Assembly: GCF_000226115.1 (NCBI RefSeq)
Contig: NC_016457.1
Location: forward strand, 310,001-374,000
Origin: Thermothielavioides terrestris NRRL 8126
Taxonomy: Eukaryota; Ascomycota; Sordariomycetes; Sordariales; Chaetomiaceae
Direction: 5' to 3'
DNA length: 64,000 nucleotides
The position numbers and the translations under genes are program-made. Under the pieces are notes generated by a model that saw nothing but the letters and a program-made list of their open reading frames with translations, had not been told where the DNA came from and did no database searches. How positions within the stretch are numbered: the stretch's first letter is position 1; the number at the start of each line of letters is the position of its first letter. Positions 36,201 to 46,924 of this stretch are shown one piece after another.

Positions 36201-36699
36201 CGGCTTATTAGGCTATATATAGGAGGGTAAACTCACCCTCTTTGAACCAACGTTCCTAGATCTTCTAAATATTGTTAGGAATTGCAAGGCTACTATTTAA
36301 CGCCCTAGGCTCTAGTTAAGATAGGCGAATTAGAGATATATACTTATATCTATGTCTAGAAGCTAGTTCCTCTATAGAGGAACTGTCTCCTTTATCGGAC
36401 AGTTTATTGGACAGTGTAGAGCTATCTAGTAGCTAAGCAAAGGCTAGAGTAGGACTAGGAATATCGCTCGATTATAACGATTATACGATTAGAGGCTTAG
36501 GGATAGGGAGGAGCTAGGATAGTATTTACTAAGTAGCTAGATTAAGGTTAGGTTTAGTAGGTATATATTCTAGGACTAGGGAGCTTACTATAGGTATAGC
36601 ATTAGCAATTCAACGCTAATAATCAAATTCGCTATTTAACTAAATAGCATTTATATATTTAGGGGGACCAAAGGCGCTAATAGGCTACAGATACTATAT

Positions 36700-36834
36700 C
36701 GTTTTATTACTAGCTATATAGCACGTCGTTTTATTGCTAGCTATATAGTATATCGTTTTATTATTAGTTATATAGTATATCGTTTTACTACTAGCTATAT
36801 AGTACATTATTTTATTACTAACTATATAAATCAA
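36700..36834. repeat. 27-bp tandem repeat, five copies
   Basis: Copies of CGTTTTATTACTAGCTATAT plus about seven bases start at 36700, 36727, 36754, 36781 and 36808, diverging mainly by transitions. A direct repeat follows: about 40 bp starting GCTAGTCTATAGCTA recurs at about 36835 and 36950. Both lie a few hundred bases inside the right end of the Mutator-like element, where subterminal transposase-binding repeats would be expected. Confidence 0.75.
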
Positions 36835-37302
36835 GCTAGTCTATAGCTAGATCAATACTAAGCAACTACTAATCGATAGGTAGTAAAACAATAGAACTTA
36901 CCTAATACGTCTTTTAGTTACTAGCTATATAAAGCGAACTAGTCTATAGTAGGATGCTAGTCTATAGCTAAATCAATACTTAGCAACTACTAATATACGC
37001 TAGTAGCAAACTAGTTGACCAACTTACTAATAGGATCCATTGGATATAGGCTAAATATATAGTTCTATAGCGATACAACGTTGTAATATAGGTCGAAGTA
37101 TAATAGAGGGTAGGTATAGACGCGGATTAGTTAGGGAAACGTAGGTAGGATGCAAACCAGCAGCTAGGCAGCTACTGACGCGACGCGGGCATAAGGACCA
37201 CCACGTAGAAATTGTTAAGCGACGGCAAAAGGAGTGACTTCTAAGCGCGGGACCCACGGGTATCTGTAGGGACTATGGAAATTAGGCTTGGCGGGACCTC
37301 TT

Positions 37303-38374
37303 GAACGTCTACCGTCCAAGAAGCAGCCATCATCGGCCTGCTAAATGATCGGCCAATGGTTGCGAAGGGAAGGGTGCATCGCGAAAGCGAGGCCAAGGGC
37401 CGCCGAAGGGCTGACTGTTAACTAAACGTACCTGATGCAGGAAAGCAACAGGCTCCATCTCGCGCGGCTCCTCTGATCTGTTCGCGGTAGCGAAGCCCTG
37501 GCTCGACGAGGCTGCCTTCGGCGCCGCGCTGGCCATCATCGCCTTCTGAGTTCCCTCCAAGGGATCCCGCAGGCAGCGAGTGCCCAGGCTCACTCGGAGG
37601 CGGGCATGCAATGTCCAATGGCTTGCCCCTGCCACCCTGCCGCCCTCTCCTCGATACTGTACGGAGTGTAAGCCAAGACGAATTCAGGCAGCCAGCATAA
37701 TGGGTTCGCTTCCCCGCCGCGAACTGTGTCTGTCAAAATAAAGTTGTGGGTTGGGCCCAAATCGGCATGTTGAAACGACACCGACAGTTTGGGGAGCTTG
37801 CCCTGCAAGGCCCACCTACAGGGGCTTTCCGCTGTGGTCATTGGCTGGCACACGAGGCCTAGACCGGTCGGCAGGCATGGGGAGATGTATCACAGTAGCC
37901 CACCGTTGATTACGCTCGCTTGCCCACAGAGGAAGGTTGTGCACTAAGTTAGCCAAGTACCGGGCGTTGACGCCGAAGCCCACCTAGCAGAGAACGACGC
38001 CAATCGACAACCTTGAGTGAACTACGGATTACGGTGTATGAGAGACACAACACAAAGAGAAAAACCGGTGGCACGAAATCGCCCGTCCAGCTCAGATGAC
38101 AAGCCCTACCCAGCCGCCGCCCATCCACTATATTTGGTATCCCTTCGCGCCATCCGGATCGTCATGCCCATTCAACGCCACAGTCCCAATACTCCAGGTT
38201 CCCTGTACTTCCCTCGCACCTTGGCCGGACATACACATACATCGCAAGCATCTCCTGGATCATGTGTCTAGAGAATTCGTTAAAAGGAAACACGGTCGCA
38301 GCCAGGCCTTTCCCAGCCACCGCCACCGCAACACACACGCTCATTTCAACCCGCAGTTCCAACGCCCAGTCGGA
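37303..38374. other. intergenic region, no gene recognised
   Basis: GC-richer single-copy DNA between the transposon end and the 3' end of the patatin-like gene. Minus-strand frames at 37330-37853 show no recognisable domain and are not called. Confidence 0.5.
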
Positions 38375-40417
38375 CTACCAGCCGCTGTAATTCGGCTTCC
38401 TCGCCATGTTGACCACCGGGGGAGCTTCGTCATCAAGAGGGTACGGCGCTACGGGCCCAGACCGTCGACCGTAAGCTGCCTGGTGCTCTGGGAGCGGCGT
38501 CTTGGGCGGCAACGGCGGCGGCTCAGGCCGCGGCGGCGCTGGCTGCATCAGCGGATCTTGGAAGCGCCTAGGACTTGCGTCTGGCCCCGCAACTACGATC
38601 TTGTCCATCCCCGCTGCGATTCGGTACTGCGCGGGGGTCGGGGCACTGACCACCAGGCGATCCGACTCGTCAGCCGTCCTCTCGTTTCGGGTTGGGCTCG
38701 TAACCGCGGGGGGCTTGGCAGGACGATCCGGCGGCGTTGGCGGAGCGCCGGTGGCTGGTGCAGCGGGAAACGGCAGCTGGTTCAGCTGCGGCGAGTGTCG
38801 TGGCGGCTCGACGGAGCTCCTTGGCGACGGCGTTGAGGCGCGCACGGGCAGCACGTCGCTTCCCGAGTCGTAAGACTGCCGGCTTGGCGAAGGGTTGGAT
38901 TGAGGAGGAGACGTGGGCATGTCTCCCGGGAGCTCGACCGCCAGAGGCATTACGATATCGGGGACAGGCTGTACCGCCCCTGTACCTGACACGCTGAGGC
39001 GCTCCCACCGCTGCTTCGCAAAGTGGATCTTGGCGAGCTTGGCCGACGCGCTCTGGACCATCTGCCGCTCCTCCTCCCTGGCGAGGTATCTCTTCGTGTT
39101 TGTGCTGATATCGGCCAGGCGGTTCCACTCGTTCATGCCGAACTCGCCCACGCCAACCTCGACGTTCAGCCTGTAGTAGTTCTCGATGTTGACGCCGCGC
39201 TTGGGCAGATGCTCACGCTTCATCTGCTCGTGGATCTTTTCGCAACCCTCGATCTTCGCAATCAACTTCCTCCTCGCCTCGGCGAACTCGCCCAGGAAGC
39301 CCTCGTACCACAGCGCCGAATTCGCGTCGCTACCTTTCGGTCGCTTGCCGGTCCCCACGCTGACGAAGACGCCGACCTCGCGACCGGGCCACTCGTTCAC
39401 CACCGCCTCGTCCAGCGCCGTCACGGACGGGTTGAAATTCCCCGCGCCATCGTCGTGAAACACGGACTGGCCGATCTGGATCGGCTTGAACGCGAGCCCG
39501 ATGGCGCAAGTCGCCCTCCCAGCCTGCCAGATGGTGCAGTCAAACTCGGGCGCCGGCTCCCGTCGGGAGTCATAGGAGCGCAGCAAGGCGGGCGGGCCTC
39601 CCTTCGGAGTGCCCTTGTAAATCGCCGTAACAGCGCTGGTGGAGATCGTTAGCTCCGCGTGGGCGAAAAAGAAAAGAAAAAAAAAAAAAAAAAAGTATCG
39701 ACGGAGACTCACGTCTTGGTTCGGTCTTCCCGCTCATCGTACAGACGGGCGTTTGGGTTCCCCCCACGGGAGAAGACAGGCCTGGCAGCCTGGGCAGTGG
39801 GGCTCCGCGCGCTGAAGCTCACAACACTGGCGTTGCTGGAATGCCTCCTCGGGGATGCGGCGCTGGAGCGCGAAACCGGGCTCAGCGGACTGACGCTTGG
39901 CGCGTCGGAGCCGTCATTGCCTTCCTTCTCGTAGACCGTATGCTCTCTGACGCATTCCTTGATCGCCTCTTCCAGCTTCGTCGCCTTGAACAAGGTGGAG
40001 CGATACGGGATGCCGGCGATGGTCTTGTCCGTCTCGAAGACCATGCGGGTCAGCCGGACATAGAGTTCCTTGCACGTCTCAATGTCGAGGCGCAGCCGGC
40101 CAAGCATCAAGGCGATGAGCCCGCCGGTGCCGGTGCCGACTATCAGGTCGAAGTGATCGCATGGTTTGGGGATCTCGTGGCGTCGCGGCGCTCGGCCTTC
40201 GATTTCGACAAAGGTCCGGTACATGAGGTCCTGGAGGATCAGAAACATGGAATAGCCACGCACGCCTCCCCCATCTGCCCAAGAGTTAGCGACTGAAACC
40301 TTTCGCCGCCGTAACCCGGCGCTCCGCGACTGTGCGCGCGCGACACCTACCGAGAGACAAGATGCGTAGCGGTGGACCCTTTGTTGTGTCCTTGCGTTTT
40401 AACCCGTTGGCGTCCAT
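38375..40417 (-). CDS. patatin-like protein with Gly in place of the catalytic Ser
   Basis: Exons 40417-40351, 40274-39713 and 39635-38375 give 629 aa; the second intron contains an A18 tract on the plus strand. Patatins are lipid acyl hydrolases with a Ser-Asp dyad. The oxyanion loop D23-G-G-G-V-R-G and the dyad Asp272 in D-D-G-A are present. The nucleophile elbow, normally G-x-S-x-G, reads G-T-G-T-G at residues 69-73, with Gly71 where Ser should be. The rest of the fold continues normally (I-A-L-M-L-G-R-L, then T-A-I-Y-K-G-T-P-K-G after a variable insert at about 115-208). The C-terminal 200 residues are Pro-rich, disordered and end Y-S-G-W. No signal peptide or membrane segment is seen. 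Either the protein is a pseudoenzyme, perhaps binding lipid, or this fungal subfamily uses another residue. There is no NB-ARC or repeat domain attached. Confidence 0.85.
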
Positions 40418-41826
40418 ATCTGGCGAGAACGGCAAAATGTGCCGCCGAGAAGGACGGCGGTCTGGTAGCAGAGCCTGAAAGTTGTTGGACACTAAGGCTC
40501 TTTACTTGCGATGATGGCGAGGACTCGGATTGCTGAGGCTGCCTTTTCGCGGGGCAGGCTTGGCAAGGCCGCAGCGGGAGTCGAGAGTGGCAGGGCAGTG
40601 GTGCTGTGACGCAGGAGAGCTCGGTTGGTGGGAAAACGGCAGCGATCAGCCTTAACTGACGAAAAATGTCACCGCAGGACGCCACTTCGCACATGCAATC
40701 TGTTCACCGTACTTTGCAGGAAGCAAATGGCAAGCAGCGCCAACCAAGCCAGCTCGCCCAGGAGTTGTGAAGTGGGAAAAGTGGCAGTGCCCGAACGCCG
40801 AGACCGCGAGGACAGTCCGGACGGATGACAGAGTACGAATACGCGCGCGATCCTCATGGCCGGTTTCTTGCCCATCTTGACGTGACTGCCCCACCGACCG
40901 CTGCCAGCTTCCGTCGCTGATTCACAGGCTCTGTCAGCATTTTCGACGGCCGCGTCTAAAAGACTCGGCAGCAACGGAACATTGAGCGCGGCACCGAGTA
41001 CTCACTGTGTAAGCAACCAACAACCCACCCATGTACGTGCCAACTTGCCGTGCTTCCGTTAGGTGGTGCCTCGGGGTTCATAGGTTCTCTCATATCTTCT
41101 CCAAGCATACGCGGTGCGGATTACATCGTTACCGTAAGTAATTACAGAGAGCAAACCGCACAGCGCTCCAGTCACAAGGGGGACGTCACCGGGCGCAGGC
41201 AGCTGTGCTGTGATTGGATGCCGCGCGAGATCTCCGCCTGAATGTGGCTGTGTGGAGGGACCCAACACCACCGCCACCAACAGGGAAGCAATGTGCATGG
41301 CAAATGTTCTTTCCTGAGCTTTCGTGACATTGGCTCGCCCATGGAGCTTCCAGGATGCAAGGTTCAAGGTTATGATACCATCCAGCTCCAAGCCGGAGAT
41401 GTTCTGTTCTTCCACGCCTGAAGCTGCACGGCAGCTTTCAGGGCTGCTGGTTGGTAATTTCCATGTCCGGGTAACATCTTGCCAGCTTTGGACGTTCTCC
41501 CCATCTCCCCGCCGCGGCTTGGCAGGCCGGGCCCTCTCGCGGGCGGTCACGACGTCATCATTACCTGCCATGATTACCTGCGTCATCATGACCTGCCTTT
41601 CCAGCTTCCTGAACTCCCTCATCACCAGGTCAGTGCAGAGGCGCCCGACTGAGATGGCACCCGCTAGCAGCATTCAACTGCCCGCTTGGGACCTTCTTCC
41701 GCCGTAGGTGGCTGCCCGCGCCATCACCCTTCAAAAAAAATAGCACCCTGCCAACTTCCCTTTGGCCCTCGCATTTTGACCGAGTCTGGTCGATAAAGGC
41801 TGGAAAGCGCCAGACTCCTTGTCGCC
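40418..41826. other. divergent promoter region between the patatin-like and HAM1-like genes
   Basis: The two genes point away from each other, so this 1.4 kb serves both promoters. Short frames only. Nothing specific stands out. Confidence 0.5.
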
Positions 41827-44112
41827 ATGTTCTCGTCGTGCTTCGGGTCCGGCCGGCGCCGGCGGTCCGAGGAGCAGGAACCGCTGCTGCCTCAGTACAA
41901 TCATGACACGGCCATCCAGCGGCGACTGCACCAGAAGCTGCACACGTACCAGATGCTCCGCGCTCTGTCCAAGGGCTTCATGCCGTCCAACGAGCAGGCG
42001 ATCGTCAGCCTCCGTACGCTGCTTGCTGCCGACCTGCTCAATCCGGACAACACCCAGCTCAGTGACTCGGGCCAGGCCCTCGTGCACTACACGAAGCAAT
42101 GGATAAAGCAGCTCATTGAGCTCCTGCAGCACAAGAATGCCGGCGACCAGATCCAGGACTTCATCTGGTACCTATCCAAGGCGAAGGTGTCGGTTGACAT
42201 GGAGCACGTCGCCGAGCGAGCCAGCAAGGCAAAGACCAAGGCCGACACGGCGGCAGGTACGCAGCTGTAGCAAAGTGCGTGGCGGTGCGGTCGGGCGCTG
42301 ACTGGCAGCTTAGTCTATCGGAGTCTGCAAACCGTGGGCTCCTTGCTCCTTACCAACTCCAACTTCCGACTGTTTCTGGGGGACCTAAACGTAGTGGCCC
42401 GAGAAGTCTTCAGAGACACGGCGTTTTCTCTTTCCGAGGCTTCCCGGGAGGCCGGCAAGCGCCTCGAGCCCTCGGCAGAAGAGCAGGATTCAGCACGACA
42501 GCCAGGCGGCGACTCGCACACGCCGCCCTCGCAGCACGACTTGATGGACCAAGCTGCCGAGGTCTCCAGGGTCCTGAGCGGGACCGCCTCCACCGTCGTC
42601 GACGAGGCCGAGAGCAGCATTACCCAGAAGCTGGGCGGCCCGGAGAAGGACACGATGATCCATCGCCTGAAGGAGGCCGTGCTAGACCTCCGTCGACGAA
42701 AGGACTATTCGGATTCCGTCTCCACATTGTCGCTGCTTCTCAGACGCTATGCCACGGTCTACTCTCGCATGGCGCGGGATACGCTGCAGGCTGCCGACCA
42801 GGACGTGAACTGGAACCCAGAGACCGACCGCGGTCTGACAAATTTCTGGGGATTTTTGAAATCCTTTGGTGAGGCCAGAGAATGGGAGGAGCTGGAGAAA
42901 CGCGCCCAGGCAGTCATGGAGCATGGCCGTGAAGATCCCCAGTTCGAGGAGCTCGTCAGCCAGTTAGGGGACGCCCTTCAAGAGATGTGCATGGACCCGT
43001 CTTTCTTCGACCATGCTGAGCAGCGATTCCAAGAGCTCCGAGCCAAGTCCAAAGCGCTCTCAGCTCGCTCTTCTCTGCGGGACGATATCGATGAGCTCAT
43101 GACACAGCTGCAGCGCACCTTCCACTCGATCCTGAGGGACAAGGACGTATGCGCGATCATGAACACTACCCGGACGATCGGAAGGATCTTGTCGCCAAAA
43201 CACCAGTATACGAATCCGGATCTCGTGGGCGACGCTCTCAACGTGTTTGTGCCGCTGCTCATCCAGTCCATTCACTACATCCCCATCCCGAGACTCGAGG
43301 TGTCTACTCCAGAGGTCGACCTCCTGCTTGAGAACCTCATCCTCGAGCCCGGGATTACGGTCAACAACTCGTCCTTCTTCCCGTACAAGCTTCGGGTCGA
43401 GACCCTCAACGACATCGAGATTCGCAAGGCCAGATTCCGCACAACATCGGCCGTCAAGACTTTGATGCGGATCAGAATCGACGGCCTTTCTATTCGCGGA
43501 GAGGAAATCGGGTACTGGCTCAGGGCCCATACGGGCCTGCTGCGACTGGCAGACGAGGGCATTGCCTCGTTTGCGCTGGATGAAAGGGGTCTCGACATCC
43601 AACTTGACGTCGAGGTCGGCAGAGACAGGCTTGAGAAGGTCCTATCGCTTAGGGGCGTCCGAGTCCGCATTCACAAGCTGAACTGGAAGCTGCGGAGGAG
43701 CAAGTTCAGCCTCCTAGCTTGGCTCTTCAAGCCCTTCCTCAGGCCGATCATCCGGAAGACTATCGAGGCGAAGATCGCATCTGCGATTGGCGAGGCTCTG
43801 CATTTCGCAAACCGCGAGCTGCTCTACGCCCGCGAGCGCCTCCGGGCCACCCGCATCGCTGACCCGGACGACCTGAAGACCTTCTTCAAGGCCGTCTTGG
43901 CCAGACTCACGCCCCCCGAAGACCCGGACCTCTACACTCGTGTCGGTGTCAGTGCGCCCGGGTATGGCGTCTTTGAGGGTGTTTACGCGCCCGGGAGTAT
44001 CGCCAAGTTGTGGCGGGACGAGGCCGCGCAGGCTCCGCAGAGGATCCGGGAGAACGAGAGAGATGGCTGGCGCAATAGCATTTTTGATGTCCAGGCGGCG
44101 ACGCCAGCTTGA
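41827..44112 (+). CDS. HAM1-like protein (fungal HAM1 N- and C-terminal domains)
   Basis: Two exons, 41827-42256 and 42314-44112, with a 57-nt intron; 742 aa. The start is the ATG of M-F-S-S-C-F-G-S-G, followed by a basic cluster. Residues 25-135 are helical (L-R-A-L-S-K-G-F-M-P-S, W-I-K-Q-L-I-E-L-L). From the splice junction Y-R-S-L-Q-T-V-G-S-L-L-L-T-N-S-N-F-R-L-F-L-G-D is the conserved HAM1 N-terminal block. The C-terminal 350 residues (L-V-G-D-A-L-N-V-F-V-P-L-L-I-Q-S-I onward, with L-L-L-E-N-L-I-L-E-P-G) match the HAM1 C-terminal domain, thought to be related to lipid-binding BPI/SMP-type folds. No signal peptide is visible. Biochemical role is unknown; membrane or lipid association is inferred from the fold. 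The next gene starts 770 bp downstream on the same strand. Confidence 0.85.
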
Positions 44113-44878
44113 GGCGATGTGCGGGGCATGCCGCGTGTTGCAAAGTTGCGAGTCGACGCCGTAGTTCTCTGTACATAGTTACCAGCGGATCAGTTTGTCC
44201 AGGATCTACCGCTGTGCTGCACGCTTGCAGGCAAATCAAACTGACTAGCCCCCGGCTCGTATTCTCCCCCCCCCCCCCCCCCCCATCCAGTTTGGATGAT
44301 CAGATAGTGGCAGTACCTAAACCTCCGGGCATCAAAGAGTTAAGCGAAAACAGCTGGATTACGATCACGGTGGTGGTTGGTGGAGCATGACATCATCCGG
44401 CCAACCTCGGGGTCTCGGCCGCAGCCAGTGGGACGCTTCTAGACCATGCAGCGTTCTGTGTTTGAGTGGCTGCCACACACGTGTACCACAGTAAGTGTCC
44501 AGGGGGTTGTTCAGGAGGGAAACAGGAAGAAAGCTACCAGGCGTCAGCGATCAATTGGGGCGTTGGCCGGCACGGCAACCTTCGGCATGCCGTCCGTTCA
44601 GGATCTTGCTGCCACGCACGAGATGCTATGAAAACGAAGGGCGTGTGACTCGCTGTGCTGTCGTGGTTGTGGAACGCTGGATATAGCCCAGCTCAGTGCT
44701 CCTCTGCTCTCGGGGAAGCTCAACGCATCACCAACACCCCAACATTGGATCTACTGCAACTCGCATCGTAACCTGTCATAATCGATCCTCGAGCAAAGAC
44801 GCCGTAACCAGCAACGTGAACATAAAAGAAGCGTGCGCCCTACAGCGAGAGCCAGTGAACAGCCGTTCGCCGACGCCC
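44113..44878. other. intergenic region with a C19 tract
   Basis: 3' flank of the HAM1-like gene and promoter of the MARVEL gene. A run of 19 C lies at 44266-44284. No gene seen. Confidence 0.55.
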
Positions 44879-45529
44879 ATGATTCTCGCAGATCTCTTCT
44901 CCATGATCCTCCGCCTCGCAGAGCTGGCCTTTGGCGCCATCGTGGCAGGCCTGAACGGCGACTACCTGCACGCGGCGCAGCACGCCGACTCGTGGCAGCT
45001 CCACCGCTTCATCTACGCCGAGGTGGTCGCGGGGGTCTCCATCTTCTTCGCCGTCGTCGGGCTGTTTCCCTTCAGCGGTTGCTTCATCCACTGGCCAGTC
45101 GACTTCATCATCAGCGTGGCCTGGTTTGTGGCCTTCGGGCTGCTTGTTGACTGGCTAAGCGGTAACTGCGGGTGAGTGCACGGCTCCGGCATGTCTCTCT
45201 GCCCTGATCCCGGGGAGGGGGCCAGACGGATGAACGGTGTGCTAACTGGCTGGCACCAGGTATGTCTTCGACTGGGACGGCCTGGCGTTCGATGGCTCCG
45301 CCTCTTGCGCCCAGTGGAAGGCTACGATCGGCTTTTCGTTCTTGAGTGCCATTTGCTGGCTCGTCAGCGCCATGCTGGGGTAAGCGCTTGAAGTCTTTGT
45401 TTCTGCTTCCTGCAGCAGAGTCAGTGTCATGCTGAACCGAGGGCGCGCAGCATCTACTGGGTTCACCGTCACACCGCTCCTGTCGGCGGGTCCTACTCCC
45501 GGCGCCCCTGGTACCGCTTGCGCATCTAG
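44879..45529 (+). CDS. MARVEL-domain membrane protein
   Basis: Three exons, 44879-45171, 45260-45379 and 45451-45529, coding for 163 aa. Four hydrophobic helices lie at about residues 7-27, 47-67, 75-97 and 118-140, the layout of MARVEL proteins. Such proteins act in membrane domain organisation and vesicle traffic at the plasma membrane. Cys97 and Cys114 flank an extracytoplasmic loop between helices 3 and 4 and could pair. The cytoplasmic tail is short and basic (Y-S-R-R-P-W-Y-R-L-R-I). The frame is open upstream of this ATG to about 44696 but without hydrophobic character, so the ATG directly before the first helix was chosen. Both introns have standard borders. Nce102-type proteins share this fold, but identity is not claimed. 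Confidence 0.85.
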
Positions 45530-46924
45530 TTTGGTCCTCCACCGTTTGCGCAGGAAAGCTCCCTCTTCAAATCGCCCCATGAGCGATACAGGCTTGACGT
45601 GCAGCCGGCCTAGGCTCTCTCGACAGATACCCCTGGTTTATTTTGATGATGAATACCCCAACGCTTCAAGCCACGTTTCAGTTTGGAAGTCATCTGGCGC
45701 CCTACTTCCCTTTTAAGTAGATCAGCATTCCGTATTCTTTTCGATTCTCTTCTCTTGAGCAGACCAAGGTTGAACGCGAACAATGGACTTCAGATATTCC
45801 TGAGAGGGGAGGAGTTTGCTGTCCGTGGTACCGTACCCGCAAATGCCGGCCCCGGCCGGGTTGTGCCTGGCATAAACACACAAAAAGCTCGTGGAACATG
45901 TTTGCTGGGACAGAGATCCGTACCCCGTGAAGCGTACCCTGTGAAGCAATCGCAAAAGCCCCAGGTAAGTTGGTTCAAGTTGGTTCTGGTGTGCCCGTCC
46001 CGTCAGGGTTCAAGACTCAACGGCCTACCAAATCGATGACATCACGGATTCCATGTATTCCTTACACAGTAGGTAACTTACAACGCGCAGGTTTTGTGGG
46101 GCCAGATGATGAAGGATAGGTACCTGGTATTCTGTAGCGTAGCACCAATCCAGCAAGTAACTGAGCTCAGCTTGAACCCGCTGCCTGGCCAGAGGCACCT
46201 ATTCCTTCGCTCCGTGTATGGCGCGTCGTTCGTGGTACCCCTAAGTCGTCCGATGAGCAGGTCAGCGTTCATTTGCTTTGTGGACCGCGACGTCACCAGC
46301 CACAGTTCACTTCTTTTACACTCGTCTCCCTATGACGCGTTGCCCCGCGATATACGGACTACAAGACCTATCACAGCGGCCGCCTCGAACAGCAGGTGCT
46401 TGTCGCTTCCATCCATTCGAGTTTTGTCGATTCCAAATCCGGCAACTGTTTGCGGCAATCCCCTACCGGGTTGCTTTCTTTCACCAATGTTGGGCTCCGG
46501 TATGCAGGTATGACGTTGTTGACTTAATGAGTTCCTTGCGTAGTTCGTCTCATGGGCCCTGACTCCTGGCATTGCGTTGGCAGGAAGAGTCTTGGACTCG
46601 ACGGCCAAGGCGTACGGTGTCCTGCCCCTCCCCTTCCGCCCTTTGATGAAACCGGCCAGCATGATGCAATTGACGACATTACCCTACTATTAGGGCAGCG
46701 GCGGACGGCCGATGCCCGCCGCGTGTGTCATCGAGGGATGGCCAAAAACAGGGAAGCTGAGCCCTCCACAGAGGAATATAAGTCCCCCTTCTTCTTCCTC
46801 CTTGGGGGACTCGCCTCTGGACCTCGCCATCACTGCAACAACAACACTTGACCACAAGCCACCAATCAACAAAGAACACCAATTCATCAACAACAACTCG
46901 ACAGCAGCACAATAAGCCATCAGC
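45530..46924. other. intergenic region and promoter of the repetitive protein gene
   Basis: Short frames only. The last 150 bp before the ATG at 46925 contain a TATA-like element and then an A/C-rich leader (46835-46920), typical of highly expressed fungal genes. Confidence 0.55.
46777..46782 (+). promoter_or_regulatory. TATA-like element of the repetitive protein gene
   Basis: TATAAG lies 143 bp upstream of the start codon at 46925 and is followed by a CT-rich tract and a CAA-rich leader free of ATG. This arrangement fits a strong inducible promoter. Confidence 0.5.

Larger units (their letters stand above)
31299..37302 (-). mobile_element. RIP-degraded Mutator-like (MULE/Hop-type) transposon with 27-bp terminal repeats
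   Basis: Both ends carry the repeat AAGAGGTCCCGCCAAG plus about 11 more bases (31299-31325 and, inverted, 37276-37302) with one mismatch. Between them lie 6 kb of AT-rich DNA with stops in every frame. The minus strand near 35700-35100 keeps a MULE transposase core: Y-S-Q-L-A-I-I-D-T-T-Y-K-T followed by W-H-L-F, then D-F-N-D-Y with A-N-S-I, and I-I-T-D-N-S further on. I see no clear target-site duplication: the flanks outside the repeats do not match over 8 or 9 bp, so either the true ends lie slightly further out or the duplication has decayed. Positions 31.7-33.4 kb hold a separate region with tandem repeats and no recognised domain. Length and ends are inferred from the inverted repeats. 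Confidence 0.72.

Noticed and set aside
36700..36834. Regularly spaced 27-bp repeats that could be taken for a CRISPR-like array
   Set aside because: Units abut without spacers, the host is eukaryotic, and the array lies inside a degraded transposon.
41059..41673. 204-aa minus-strand frame in the patatin/HAM1 divergent promoter
   Set aside because: No domain or conserved block was recognised; overlapping frames of similar size exist on the plus strand.
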